A stretch of DNA of 64,000 bases from Ranitomeya variabilis (Eukaryota > Chordata > Amphibia > Anura > Dendrobatidae): positions 790,180,775 through 790,244,774 of the forward strand of contig NC_135232.1 of NCBI RefSeq assembly GCF_051348905.1. The letters are read 5' to 3'. The position numbers and the translations under genes were made by a program. Below, piece after piece: positions 11,023 through 24,697 of the stretch; within the stretch, counting starts at the first letter, position 1; the number at the start of each line of letters is the position of its first letter. A model generated the notes under the pieces. The model was not told the DNA's origin, searched no databases, and worked only from the letters and a program-made list of their open reading frames with translations.

Positions 11023-13306
11023 TATTTTAAAGTTTGTGTGACATTCATACTTTGTCTCAGTTGTTGGAAATATGAAAAAGGAAAAAAAATGTATCAGATC
11101 TGCACTTCATATTAACATTTAGAGAAAATTAGAAGCCGTATTTAGGTTTGAACTTGTCAAAGAACGTAGAAGGAGCAGATACTAAAGGCTCATTGACACA
11201 AACAATAGCATATAGGGCACAATAAATTATTGCATATTGTTTGTCTAGTGATTGGTGTTCTGTTTCCTGTTTTCAGTAGTCCCAAGTTCTTTTTTTAATT
11301 TGAACCTTTTTAAAAGTCATTTTTGTATGTGTTTACAAGATATGCAAAACGTGGACATTCTTTGGCTAAAAAGTGTCGAAATAAGTTTAAAGATGAGAAC
11401 AGAGTGATATCAGCTGCCTTGTCCTCATAAACACTTTCTGCTTCGCTAACGAGATCACTGAAATCATATAAGCAGGTAATTTTTGGAGAGCCGAAATTCA
11501 GTGGAAATGAGTTTTTTGTTATTAAGTTAATTTTTATGGTAAGAAATTAGTTTATAATTTTGGACAAATCATCTGATCTCTTTTCATAATAATCTAGCGT
11601 TAACACAAATTACCACTATAAAATCTGAAGCAGTAAACTTTGTGAAAGCCAAATTTTGTATCAGTCTGAAATCTTTTGGCCATTAATGTACAGTCCTAGA
11701 TATTTTTAGAAAAACTGTAAAAGGAAAAAATGAGGAAAGGAAAAACTTCTAAAGAAAAGCATTGCTGACTTCTAAAATCAGGATATCTAGCAGGAGTACT
11801 CCAGAAAATTTCCCTGCATTTATTTGGACTAAAACAAATGTTCTCTGATAGTCTTATCATATGGCTAAAATTATTTCCTTTGTTTTGACTAATATCCTTC
11901 CCAAACCAGTGTCCCATTAGCGTACAACGAAACTGATGTTCCAAGCCATTTTTCTAGGCTTAAGTTCCTAAGGGTCAGTGGCTACTGCATTGAAGCTGTA
12001 GAAAGTAAAAAAGATCAAAGCTTGAGAGTCAGAAACCAGCAAAAAAATGTATCAGATCTGCGCTTAATATTAACATTTAGCGAAAATTAGAAGCCGTATT
12101 TAGGTTTGAACTTGTCAAAGAACGTAGAAGGAGCAGATACTAAAGGCTCATTGACACAAACAATAGCATATAGGGCACAATAAATTATTGCATATTGTTT
12201 GTCTAGTGATTGGTGTTCTGTTTCCTGTTTTCAGTAGTCCCAAGTTCTTTTTTTAATTTGAACCTTTTTAAAAGTCATTTTTGTATGTGTTTACAAGATA
12301 TGCAAAACGTGGACATTCTTTGGCTAAAAAGTGTCGAAATAAGTTTAAAGATGAGAACAGAGTGATATCAGCTGCCTTGTCCTCATAAACACTTTCTGCT
12401 TCGCTAACGAGATCACTGAAATCATGTAAGCAGGTAATTTTTGGAGAGCCGAAATTCAGTGGAAATGAGTTTTTTGTTATTAAGTTAATTTTTATGGTAA
12501 GAAATTAGTTTATAATTTTGGACAAATCATCTGATCTCTTTTCATAATAATCTAGCGTTAACACAAATTACCACTATAAAATCTGAAGCAGTAAACTTTG
12601 TGAAAGCCAAATTTTGTATCAGTCTGAAATCTTTTGGCCATTAATGTACAGTCCTAGATATTTTTAGAAAAACTGTAAAAGGAAAAAATGAGGAAAGGAA
12701 AAACTTCTAAAGAAAAGCATTGCTGACTTCTAAAATCAGGATATCTAGCAGGAGTACTCCAGAAAATTTCCCTGCATTTATTTGGACTAAAACAAATGTT
12801 CTCTGATAGTCTTATCATATGGCTAAAATTATTTCCTTTGTTTTGACTAATATCCTTCCCAAACCAGTGTCCCATTAGCGTACAATGAAACTGATGTTCC
12901 AAGCCACTTTTCTAGGCTTAAGTTCCTAAGGGTCAGTGGCTACTGCATTGAAGCTGTAGAAAGTAAAAAAGATCAAAGCTTGAGAATCAGAAACCAGCAA
13001 AATCAACCCCTTTTGTGGTCTTGCATACATTATTGTGCCACATTTTACCAACAGGGAACTCTGTTAGTAATTTATAATGAACTCCTGGCATGTAAGACTA
13101 AAAAAGTGCATGTAATGAGTTTTAGTATGAAATAGATCTTTCCCTTTTACATTATATGCATTTTCTTTCTGATCAGTTTTACCTTTACAAATAAGAAAAC
13201 AAAAGCAAAGTTCCATAGAGAAAAGAAATCTTTCTGTTATCCAGTCATCAGGAAAATGTTGAGTATCTAGATTTGACAAAACACCTACTTCAAGTAAGAG
13301 ACTTGT
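11023..13306. other. Double spacer lacking its tRNA gene (second copy)
   Basis: It carries the same 454-bp deletion junction as at about 4020 (A7 at 12041-12047), but here without the 19-bp loss. It is the downstream product of the 8,023-bp duplication. No gene seen. Confidence 0.85.
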
Positions 13307-13392
13307 GGCTCTGTGGCGCAATGGATAGCGCATTGGACTTCTAGGGAACTGATGTGATTCAAAGGTTGTGGGTTCGAGTCCCACCAGAGTCA
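13307..13392 (+). tRNA. tRNA-Arg-TCT: tRNA-Arg(UCU), C56
   Basis: Identical to the reference copy at 5284 in all arms. It is the duplicate of that gene at +8,023 bp, differing only in the trailer (A rather than G before the T4). Probably functional. Confidence 0.94.
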
Positions 13393-14722
13393 TATTTTAA
13401 AGTTTGTGTGACATTCATACTTTGTCTTAGTTGTTGGAAATATGAAAAAGGAAAAAAAATGTATCAGATCTGCGCTTCATATTAACATTTAGAGAAAATT
13501 AGAAGCCGTATTTAGGTTTGAACTTGTCAAAGAACGTAGAAGGAGCAGATACTTTATAAAGGCTCATTGACACAAACAATAGCATATAGGGCACAATAAA
13601 TTATTGCATATTGTTTGTCTAGTGATTGGTGTTCTGTTTCCTGTTTTCAGTAGTCCCAAGTTGTTTTTTTAATTTGAACCTTTTTAAAAGTCATTTTTGT
13701 ATGTGTTTACAAGATATGCAAAACGTGGACATTCTTTGGCTAAAAAGTGTCGAAATAAGTTTAAAGATGAGAACAGAGTGATATCAGCTGCCTTGTCCTC
13801 ATAAACACTTTCTGCTTCGCTAACGAGATCACTGAAATCATGTAAGCAGGTAATTTTTGGAGAGCCGAAATTCAGTGGAAATGAGTTTTTTGTTATTAAG
13901 TTAATTTTTATGGTAAGAAATTAGTTTATAATTTTGGACAAATCATCTGATCTCTTTTCATAATAATCTAGCGTTAACACAAATTACCACTATAAAATCT
14001 GAAGCAGTAAACTTTGTGAAAGCCAAATTTTGTATCAGTCTGAAATCTTTTGGCCATTAATGTACAGTCCTAGATATTTTTAGAAAAACTGTAAAAGGAA
14101 AAAATGAGGAAAGGAAAAACTTCTAAAGAAAAGCATTGCTGACTTCTAAAATCAGGATATCTAGCAGGAGTACTCCAGAAAATTTCCCTGCATTTATTTG
14201 GACTAAAACAAATGTTCTCTGATAGTCTTATCATATGGCTAAAATTATTTCCTTTGTTTTGACTAATATCCTTCCCAAACCAGTGTCCCATTAGCGTACA
14301 ATGAAACTGATGTTCCAAGCCATTTTTCTAGGCTTAAGTTCCTAAGGGTCAGTGGCTACTGCATTGAAGCTGTAGAAAGTAAAAAAGATCAAAGCTTGAG
14401 AGTCAGAAACCAGCAAAATCAACCCCTTTTGTGGTCTTGCATACATTACTGTGCCACATTTTACCAACAGGGAACTCTGTTAGTAATTTATAATGAACTC
14501 CTGGCATGTAAGACTAAAAAAGTGCATGTAATGAGTTTTAGTATGAAATAGATCTTTCCCTTTTACATTATATGCATTTTCTTTCTGATCAGTTTTACCT
14601 TTACAAATAAGAAAACAAAAGCAAAGTTCCATAGAGAAAAGAAATCTTTCTGTTATCCAGTCATCAGGAAAATGTTGAGTATCTAGATTTGACAAAACAC
14701 CTACTTCAAGTAAGAGACTTGT

Positions 14723-14808
14723 GGCTCTGTGGCGCAATGGATAGCGCATTGGACTTCTAGGGAACTGATGTGATTCAAAGGTTGTGGGTTCGAGTCCCAC
14801 CAGAGTCA
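14723..14808 (+). tRNA. tRNA-Arg-TCT: tRNA-Arg(UCU), C56
   Basis: Duplicate of the gene at 6700, including its AACG trailer marker. Arms, intron and B box are intact. Probably functional. Confidence 0.93.
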
Positions 14809-16133
14809 TATTTTAACGTTTGTGTGACATTCATACTTTGTCTCAGTTGTTGGAAATATGAAAAAGGAAAAAAAATGTATCAGATCTGCACTTCATATTA
14901 ACATTTAGAGAAAATTAGAAGCCGTATTTAGGTTTGAACTTGTCAAAGAACGTAGAAGGAGCAGATACTAAAGGCTCATTGACACAAACAATAGCATATA
15001 GGGCACAATAAATTATTGCATATTGTTTGTCTAGTGATTGGTGTTCTGTTTCCTGTTTTCAGTAGTCCCGAGTTCTTTTTTTAATTTGAACCTTTTTAAA
15101 AGTCATTTTTGTATGTGTTTACAAGATATGCAAAACGTGGACATTCTTTGGCTAAAAAGTGTCGAAATAAGTTTAAAGATGAGAACAGAGTGATATCAGC
15201 TGCCTTGTCCTCATAAACACTTTCTGCTTCGCTAACGAGATCACTGAAATCATGTAAGCAAGTAATTTTTGGGGAGCCGAAATTCAGTGGAAATGAGTTT
15301 TTTGTTATTAAGTTAATTTTTATGGTAAGAAATTAGTTTATAATTTTGGACAAATCATCTGAACTCTTTTCATAATAATCTAGCGTTAACACAAATTACC
15401 ACTATAAAATCTGAAGCAGTAAACTTTGTGAAAGCCAAATTTTGTATCAGTCTGAAATCTTTTAGCCATTAATGTACAGTCCTAGATATTTTTAGAAAAA
15501 CTGTAAAAGGAAAAAATGAGGAAAGGAAAAACTTCTAAAGAAAAGCATTGCTGACTTCTAAAATCAGGATATCTAGCAGGAGCACTCCAGAAAATTTCCC
15601 TGCATTTATTTGGACTAAAACAAATGTTCTCTGATAGTCTTATCATATGGCTAAAATTATTTCCTTTGTTTTGACTAATATCCTTCCCAAACCAGTGTCC
15701 CATTAGCGTACAATGAAACTGATGTTCCAAGCCATTTTTCTAGGCTTAAGTTCCTAAGGGTCAGTGGCTACTGCATTGAAGCTGTAGAAAGTAAAAAAGA
15801 TCAAAGCTTGAGAGTCAGAAACCAGCAAAATCAACCCCTTTTGTGGTCTTGCATACATTACTGTGCCACATTTACCAACAGGGAACTCTGTTAGTAATTT
15901 ATAATGAACTCCTGGCATGTAAGACTAAAAAAGTGCATGTAATGAGTTTTAGTATGAAATAGATCTTTCCCTTTTACATTATATGCATTTTCTTTCTGAT
16001 CAGTTTTACCTTTACAAATAAGAAAACAAAAGCAAAGTTCCATAGAGAAAAGAAATCTTTCTGTTATCCAGTCATCAGAAAAATGTTGAGTATCTAGATT
16101 TGACAAAACACCTACTTCAAGTAAGAGACTTGT

Positions 16134-16219
16134 GGCTCTGTGGCGCAATGGATAGCGCATTGGACTTCTAGGGAACTGATGTGATTCAAAGGTTGTGGGT
16201 TCGAGTCCCACCAGGGTCA
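16134..16219 (+). tRNA. tRNA-Arg-TCT: tRNA-Arg(UCU), C56 with G69
   Basis: Duplicate of the gene at 8111, with the same acceptor-stem wobble (T4-G69). B box intact. Probably functional. Confidence 0.9.
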
Positions 16220-17544
16220 TATTTTAAAGTTTGTGTGACATTCATACTTGTCTCAGTTGTTGGAAATATGAAAAAGGAAAAAAAATGTATCAGATCTGCG
16301 CTTAATATTAACATTTAGAGAAAATTAGAAGCCGTATTTAGGTTTGAACTTGTCAAAGAACGTAGAAGGAGCAGATACTAAAGGCTCATTGACACAAACA
16401 ATAGCATATAGGGCACAATAAATTATTGCATATTGTTTGTCTAGTGATTGGTGTTCTGTTTCCTGTTTTCAGTAGTCCCAAGTTCTTTTTTTAATTTGAA
16501 CCTTTTTAAAAGTCATTTTTGTATGTGTTTACAAGATATGCAAAACGTGGACATTCTTTGGCTAAAAAGTGTCGAAATAAGTTTAAAGATGAGAACAGAG
16601 TGATATCAGCTGCCTTGTCCTCATAAACACTTTCTGCTTCGCTAACGAGATCACTGAAATCATGTAAGCAGGTAATTTTTGGAGAGCCGAAATTCAGTGG
16701 AAATGAGTTTTTTGTTATTAAGTTAATTTTTATGGTAAGAAATTAGTTTATAATTTTGGACAAATCATCTGATCTCTTTTCATAATAATCTAGCGTTAAC
16801 ACAAATTACCACTATAAAATCTGAAGCAGTAAACTTTGTGAAAGCCAAATTTTGTATCAGTCTGAAATCTTTTGGCCATTAATGTACAGTCCTAGATATT
16901 TTTAGAAAAACTGTAAAAGGAAAAAATGAGGAAAGGAAAAACTTCTAAAGAAAAGCATTGCTGACTTCTAAAATCAGGATATCTAGCAGGAGTACTCCAG
17001 AAAATTTCCCTGCATTTATTTGGACTAAAACAAATGTTCTCTGATAGTCTTATCATATGGCTAAAATTATTTCCTTTGTTTTGACTAATATCCTTCCCAA
17101 ACCAGTGTCCCATTAGCGTACAATGAAACTGATGTTCCAAGCCATTTTTCTAGGCTTAAGTTCCTAAGGGTCAGTGGCTACTGCATTGAAGCTGTAGAAA
17201 GTAAAAAAGATCAAAGCTTGAGAGTCAGAAACCAGCAAAATCAACCCCTTTTGTGGTCTTGCATACATTACTGTGCCACATTTTACCAACAGGGAACTCT
17301 GTTAGTAATTTATAATGAACTCCTGGCATGTAAGACTAAAAAAGTGCATGTAATGAGTTTTAGTATGAAATAGATCTTTCCCTTTTACATTATATGCATT
17401 TTCTTTCTGATCAGTTTTACCTTTACAAATAAGAAAACAAAAGCAAAGTTCCATAGAGAAAAGAAATCTTTCTGTTATCCAGTCATCAGGAAAATGTTGA
17501 GTATCTAGATTTGACAAAACACCTACTTCAAGTAAGAGACTTGT

Positions 17545-17630
17545 GGCTCTGTGGCGCAATGGATAGCGCATTGGACTTCTAGGGAACTGATGTGATTCAA
17601 AGGTTGTGGGTTTGAGTCCCACCAGAGTCA
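17545..17630 (+). tRNA. tRNA-Arg-TCT: tRNA-Arg(UCU), T56 variant
   Basis: Duplicate of the T56 gene at 9522. Only the B-box/T-loop C56 is changed. Activity doubtful. Confidence 0.72.
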
Positions 17631-18956
17631 TATTTTAAAGTTTGTGTGACATTCATACTTTGTCTCAGTTGTTGGAAATATGAAAAAGGAAAAAAAATGT
17701 ATCAGATCTGCACTTCATATTAACATTTAGAGAAAATTAGAAGCCGTATTTAGGTTTGAACTTGTCAAAGAACGTAGAAGGAGCAGATACTAAAGGCTCA
17801 TTGACACAAACAATAGCATATAGGGCACAATAAATTATTGCATATTGTTTGTCTAGTGATTGGTGTTCTGTTTCCTGTTTTCAGTAGTCCCAAGTTCTTT
17901 TTTTAATTTGAACCTTTTTAAAAGTCATTTTTGTATGTGTTTACAAGATATGCAAAACGTGGACATTCTTTGGCTAAAAAGTGTCGAAATAAGTTTAAAG
18001 ATGAGAACAGAGTGATATCAGCTGCCTTGTCCTCATAAACACTTTCTGCTTCGCTAACGAGATCACTGAAATCATGTAAGCAAGTAATTTTTGGAGAGCC
18101 GAAATTCAGTGGAAATGAGTTTTTTGTTATTAAGTTAATTTTTATGGTAAGAAATTAGTTTATAATTTTGGACAAATCATCTGAACTCTTTTCATAATAA
18201 TCTAGCGTTAACACAAATTACCACTATAAAATCTGAAGCAGTAAACTTTGTGAAAGCCAAATTTTGTATCAGTCTGAAATCTTTTGGCCATTAATGTACA
18301 GTCCTAGATATTTTTAGAAAAACTGTAAAAGGAAAAAATGAGGAAAGGAAAAACTTCTAAAGAAAAGCATAGCTGACTTCTAAAATCAGGATATCTAGCA
18401 GGAGCACTCCAGAAAATTTCCCTGCATTTATTTGGACTAAAACAAATGTTCTCTGATAGTCTTATCATATGGCTAAAATTATTTCCTTTGTTTTGACTAA
18501 TATCCTTCCCAAACCAGTGTCCCATTAGCGTACAACGAAACTGATGTTCCAAGCCATTTTTCTAGGCTTAAGTTCCTAAGGGTCAGTGGCTACTGCATTG
18601 AAGCTGTAGAAAGTAAAAAAGATCAAAGCTTGAGAGTCAGAAACCAGCAAAATCAACCCCTTTTGTGGTCTTGCATACATTACTGTGCCACATTTTACCA
18701 ACAGGGAACTCTGTTAGTAATTTATAATGAACTCCTGGCATGTAAGACTAAAAAAGTGCATGTAATGAGTTTTAGTATGAAATAGATCTTTCCCTTTTAC
18801 ATTATATGCATTTTCTTTCTGATCAGTTTTACCTTTACAAATAAGAAAACAAAAGCAAAGTTCCATAGAGAAAAGAAATCTTTCTGTTATCCAGTCATCA
18901 GGAAAATGTTGAGTATCTAGATTTGACAAAACACCTACTTCAAGTAAGAGACTTGT

Positions 18957-19045
18957 GGCTCTGTGGCGCAATGGATAGCGCATTGGACTTCTAGGGAACT
19001 GATGTGATTCAAAGGTTCAAAGGATTCAGAGTCCCACCAGAGTCA
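18957..19045 (+). pseudogene. tRNA-Arg(UCU) pseudogene, scrambled T arm
   Basis: Same 12-for-9 replacement of the T arm as at 10934, 8,023 bp upstream. It is also the first member of the 2,826-bp dimer series. Not expected to be functional. Confidence 0.88.
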
Positions 19046-20371
19046 TATTTTAAAGTTTGTGTGACATTCATACTTTGTCTCAGTTGTTGGAAATATGAAA
19101 AAGGAAAAAAAATGTATCAGATCTGCACTTCATATTAACATTTAGAGAAAATTAGAAGCCGTATTTAGGTTTGAACTTGTCAAAGAACGTAGAAGGAGCA
19201 GATACTAAAGGCTCATTGACACAAACAATAGCATATAGGGCACAATAAATTATTGCATATTGTTTGTCTAGTGATTGGTGTTCTGTTTCCTGTTTTCAGT
19301 AGTCCCAAGTTCTTTTTTTAATTTGAACCTTTTTAAAAGTCATTTTTGTATGTGTTTACAAGATATGCAAAACGTGGACATTCTTTGGCTAAAAAGTGTC
19401 GAAATAAGTTTAAAGATGAGAACAGAGTGATATCAGCTGCCTTGTCCTCATAAACACTTTCTGCTTCGCTAACGAGATCACTGAAATCATATAAGCAGGT
19501 AATTTTTGGAGAGCCGAAATTCAGTGGAAATGAGTTTTTTGTTATTAAGTTAATTTTTATGGTAAGAAATTAGTTTATAATTTTGGACAAATCATCTGAT
19601 CTCTTTTCATAATAATCTAGCGTTAACACAAATTACCACTATAAAATCTGAAGCAGTAAACTTTGTGAAAGCCAAATTTTGTATCAGTCTGAAATCTTTT
19701 GGCCATTAATGTACAGTCCTAGATATTTTTAGAAAAACTGTAAAAGGAAAAAATGAGGAAAGGAAAAACTTCTAAAGAAAAGCATTGCTGACTTCTAAAA
19801 TCAGGATATCTAGCAGGAGTACTCCAGAAAATTTCCCTGCATTTATTTGGACTAAAACAAATGTTCTCTGATAGTCTTATCATATGGCTAAAATTATTTC
19901 CTTTGTTTTGACTAATATCCTTCCCAAACCAGTGTCCCATTAGCGTACAATGAAACTGATGTTCCAAGCCATTTTTCTAGGCTTAAGTTCCTAAGGGTCA
20001 GTGGCTACTGCATTGAAGCTGTAGAAAGTAAAAAAGATCAAAGCTTGAGAGTCAGAAACCAGCAAAATCAACCCCTTTTGTGGTCTTGCATACATTACTG
20101 TGCCACATTTTACCAACAGGGAACTCTGTTAGTAATTTATAATGAACTCCTGGCATGTAAGACTAAAAAAGTGCATGTAATGAGTTTTAGTATGAAATAG
20201 ATCTTTCCCTTTTACATTATATGCATTTTCTTTCTGATCAGTTTTACCTTTACAAATAAGAAAACAAAAGCAAAGTTCCATAGAGAAAATAAATCTTTCT
20301 GTTATCCAGTCATCAGGTAAATGTTGAGTATCTAGATTTGACAAAACACCTACTTCAAGTAAGAGACTTGT

Positions 20372-20457
20372 GGCTCTGTGGCGCAATGGATAGCGCATTG
20401 GACTTCTAGGGAACTGATGTGATTCAAAGGTTGTGGGTTCGAGTCCCACCAGGGTCA
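20372..20457 (+). tRNA. tRNA-Arg-TCT: tRNA-Arg(UCU), C56 with G69
   Basis: Intact B box and intron, with T4-G69 wobble. The upstream flank has two private changes (AAAATAAATC, CAGGTAAATG) about 75 and 45 bases before the gene. Probably functional. Confidence 0.9.
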
Positions 20458-21782
20458 TATTTTAAAGTTTGTGTGACATTCATACTTGTCTCAGTTGTTG
20501 GAAATATGAAAAAGGAAAAAAAATTTATCAGATCTGCGCTTAATATTAACATTTAGAGAAAATTAGAAGCCGTATTTAGGTTTGAACTTGTCAAAGAACG
20601 TAGAAGGAGCAGATACTAAAGGCTCATTGACACAAACAATAGCATATAGGGCACAATAAATTATTGCATATTGTTTGTCTAGTGATTGGTGTTCTGTTTC
20701 CTGTTTTCAGTAGTCCCAAGTTCTTTTTTTAATTTGAACCTTTTTAAAAGTCATTTTTGTATGTGTTTACAAGATATGCAAAACGTGGACATTCTTTGGC
20801 TAAAAAGTGTCGAAATAAGTTTAAAGATGAGAACAGAGTGATATCAGCTGCCTTGTCCTCATAAACACTTTCTGCTTCGCTAACGAGATCACTGAAATCA
20901 TGTAAGCAAGTAATTTTTGGAGAGCCGAAATTCAGTGGAAATGAGTTTTTTGTTATTAAGTTAATTTTTATGGTAAGAAATTAGTTTATAATTTTGGACA
21001 AATCATCTGAACTCTTTTCATAATAATCTAGCGTTAACACAAATTACCACTATAAAATCTGAAGCAGTAAACTTTGTGAAAGCCAAATTTTGTATCAGTC
21101 TGAAATCTTTTGGCCATTAATGTACAGTCCTAGATATTTTTAGAAAAACTGTAAAAGGAAAAAATGAGGAAAGGAAAAACTTCTAAAGAAAAGCATAGCT
21201 GACTTCTAAAATCAGGATATCTAGCAGGAGCACTCCAGAAAATTTCCCTGCATTCATTTGGACTAAAACAAATGTTCTCTGATAGTCTTATCATATGGCT
21301 AAAATTATTTCCTTTGTTTTGACTAATATCCTTCCCAAACCAGTGTCCCATTAGCGTACAACGAAACTGATGTTCCAAGCCATTTTTCTAGGCTTAAGTT
21401 CCTAAGGGTCAGTGGCTACTGCATTGAAGCTGTAGAAAGTAAAAAAGATCAAAGCTTGAGAGTCAGAAACCAGCAAAATCAACCCCTTTTGTGGTCTTGC
21501 ATACATTACTGTGCCACATTTTACCAACAGGGAACTCTGTTAGTAATTTATAATGAACTCCTGGCATGTAAGACTAAAAAAGTGCATGTAATGAGTTTTA
21601 GTATGAAATAGATCTTTCCCTTTTACATTATATGCATTTTCTTTCTGATCAGTTTTACCTTTACAAATAAGAAAACAAAAGCAAAGTTCCATAGAGAAAA
21701 GAAATCTTTCTGTTATCCAGTCATCAGGAAAATGTTGAGTATCTAGATTTGACAAAACACCTACTTCAAGTAAGAGACTTGT

Positions 21783-21871
21783 GGCTCTGTGGCGCAATGG
21801 ATAGCGCATTGGACTTCTAGGGAACTGATGTGATTCAAAGGTTCAAAGGATTCAGAGTCCCACCAGAGTCA
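21783..21871 (+). pseudogene. tRNA-Arg(UCU) pseudogene, scrambled T arm
   Basis: Second dimer copy of the scrambled gene; same 89-bp length and same replaced T arm. Confidence 0.88.
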
Positions 21872-23197
21872 TATTTTAAAGTTTGTGTGACATTCATACT
21901 TTGTCTCAGTTGTTGGAAATATGAAAAAGGAAAAAAAATGTATCAGATCTGCACTTCATATTAACATTTAGAGAAAATTAGAAGCCGTATTTAGGTTTGA
22001 ACTTGTCAAAGAACGTAGAAGGAGCAGATACTAAAGGCTCATTGACACAAACAATAGCATATAGGGCACAATAAATTATTGCATATTGTTTGTCTAGTGA
22101 TTGGTGTTCTGTTTCCTGTTTTCAGTAGTCCCAAGTTCTTTTTTTAATTTGAACCTTTTTAAAAGTCATTTTTGTATGTGTTTACAAGATATGCAAAACG
22201 TGGACATTCTTTGGCTAAAAAGTGTCGAAATAAGTTTAAAGATGAGAACAGAGTGATATCAGCTGCCTTGTCCTCATAAACACTTTCTGCTTCGCTAACG
22301 AGATCACTGAAATCATATAAGCAGGTAATTTTTGGAGAGCCGAAATTCAGTGGAAATGAGTTTTTTGTTATTAAGTTAATTTTTATGGTAAGAAATTAGT
22401 TTATAATTTTGGACAAATCATCTGATCTCTTTTCATAATAATCTAGCGTTAACACAAATTACCACTATAAAATCTGAAGCAGTAAACTTTGTGAAAGCCA
22501 AATTTTGTATCAGTCTGAAATCTTTTGGCCATTAATGTACAGTCCTAGATATTTTTAGAAAAACTGTAAAAGGAAAAAATGAGGAAAGGAAAAACTTCTA
22601 AAGAAAAGCATTGCTGACTTCTAAAATCAGGATATCTAGCAGGAGTACTCCAGAAAATTTCCCTGCATTTATTTGGACTAAAACAAATGTTCTCTGATAG
22701 TCTTATCATATGGCTAAAATTATTTCCTTTGTTTTGACTAATATCCTTCCCAAACCAGTGTCCCATTAGCGTACAATGAAACTGATGTTCCAAGCCATTT
22801 TTCTAGGCTTAAGTTCCTAAGGGTCAGTGGCTACTGCATTGAAGCTGTAGAAAGTAAAAAAGATCAAAGCTTGAGAGTCAGAAACCAGCAAAATCAACCC
22901 CTTTTGTGGTCTTGCATACATTACTGTGCCACATTTTACCAACAGGGAACTCTGTTAGTAATTTATAATGAACTCCTGGCATGTAAGACTAAAAAAGTGC
23001 ATGTAATGAGTTTTAGTATGAAATAGATCTTTCCCTTTTACATTATATGCATTTTCTTTCTGATCAGTTTTACCTTTACAAATAAGAAAACAAAAGCAAA
23101 GTTCCATAGAGAAAATAAATCTTTCTGTTATCCAGTCATCAGGTAAATGTTGAGTATCTAGATTTGACAAAACACCTACTTCAAGTAAGAGACTTGT

Positions 23198-23283
23198 GGC
23201 TCTGTGGCGCAATGGATAGCGCATTGGACTTCTAGGGAACTGATGTGATTCAAAGGTTGTGGGTTCGAGTCCCACCAGGGTCA
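23198..23283 (+). tRNA. tRNA-Arg-TCT: tRNA-Arg(UCU), C56 with G69
   Basis: Dimer duplicate of the gene at 20372 with the same upstream markers. Probably functional. Confidence 0.9.
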
Positions 23284-24608
23284 TATTTTAAAGTTTGTGT
23301 GACATTCATACTTGTCTCAGTTGTTGGAAATATGAAAAAGGAAAAAAAATTTATCAGATCTGCGCTTAATATTAACATTTAGAGAAAATTAGAAGCCGTA
23401 TTTAGGTTTGAACTTGTCAAAGAACGTAGAAGGAGCAGATACTAAAGGCTCATTGACACAAACAATAGCATATAGGGCACAATAAATTATTGCATATTGT
23501 TTGTCTAGTGATTGGTGTTCTGTTTCCTGTTTTCAGTAGTCCCAAGTTCTTTTTTTAATTTGAACCTTTTTAAAAGTCATTTTTGTATGTGTTTACAAGA
23601 TATGCAAAACGTGGACATTCTTTGGCTAAAAAGTGTCGAAATAAGTTTAAAGATGAGAACAGAGTGATATCAGCTGCCTTGTCCTCATAAACACTTTCTG
23701 CTTCGCTAACGAGATCACTGAAATCATGTAAGCAAGTAATTTTTGGAGAGCCGAAATTCAGTGGAAATGAGTTTTTTGTTATTAAGTTAATTTTTATGGT
23801 AAGAAATTAGTTTATAATTTTGGACAAATCATCTGAACTCTTTTCATAATAATCTAGCGTTAACACAAATTACCACTATAAAATCTGAAGCAGTAAACTT
23901 TGTGAAAGCCAAATTTTGTATCAGTCTGAAATCTTTTGGCCATTAATGTACAGTCCTAGATATTTTTAGAAAAACTGTAAAAGGAAAAAATGAGGAAAGG
24001 AAAAACTTCTAAAGAAAAGCATAGCTGACTTCTAAAATCAGGATATCTAGCAGGAGCACTCCAGAAAATTTCCCTGCATTCATTTGGACTAAAACAAATG
24101 TTCTCTGATAGTCTTATCATATGGCTAAAATTATTTCCTTTGTTTTGACTAATATCCTTCCCAAACCAGTGTCCCATTAGCGTACAACGAAACTGATGTT
24201 CCAAGCCATTTTTCTAGGCTTAAGTTCCTAAGGGTCAGTGGCTACTGCATTGAAGCTGTAGAAAGTAAAAAAGATCAAAGCTTGAGAGTCAGAAACCAGC
24301 AAAATCAACCCCTTTTGTGGTCTTGCATACATTACTGTGCCACATTTTACCAACAGGGAACTCTGTTAGTAATTTATAATGAACTCCTGGCATGTAAGAC
24401 TAAAAAAGTGCATGTAATGAGTTTTAGTATGAAATAGATCTTTCCCTTTTACATTATATGCATTTTCTTTCTGATCAGTTTTACCTTTACAAATAAGAAA
24501 ACAAAAGCAAAGTTCCATAGAGAAAAGAAATCTTTCTGTTATCCAGTCATCAGGAAAATGTTGAGTATCTAGATTTGACAAAACACCTACTTCAAGTAAG
24601 AGACTTGT

Positions 24609-24697
24609 GGCTCTGTGGCGCAATGGATAGCGCATTGGACTTCTAGGGAACTGATGTGATTCAAAGGTTCAAAGGATTCAGAGTCCCACCAGAGTCA
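24609..24697 (+). pseudogene. tRNA-Arg(UCU) pseudogene, scrambled T arm
   Basis: Fourth and last scrambled copy in the window, followed by a unit that no longer matches the dimer. Confidence 0.88.

Larger units (their letters stand above)
3860..11927 (+). repeat. 8,023-bp higher-order repeat, copy 1
   Basis: Sequence from 3860 to 11927 recurs 8,023 bp downstream. It includes the tRNA-less junction, the 4-bp TTTA insertion near 5531, a C56 gene, an AACG trailer variant, a G69 gene, a T56 gene and a scrambled gene, in that order. The limits are set by mismatches at 3859 versus 11882 and 11928 versus 19951. Because the matching stretch slightly exceeds 8,023 bp, the two copies are directly tandem. 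I noticed one internal difference (G at 5371, A at 13394). Confidence 0.85.
11883..19950 (+). repeat. 8,023-bp higher-order repeat, copy 2
   Basis: Downstream copy of the six-unit block, matching copy 1 in order and in private variants. It overlaps at its right end with the 2,826-bp dimer region, so later exchanges reused part of it. Confidence 0.85.

Noticed and set aside
3860-19950. The whole array as an assembly artefact
   Set aside because: Many units carry private substitutions and indels, so most copies must be real. The caution is kept only for the near-identical 8,023-bp duplication.
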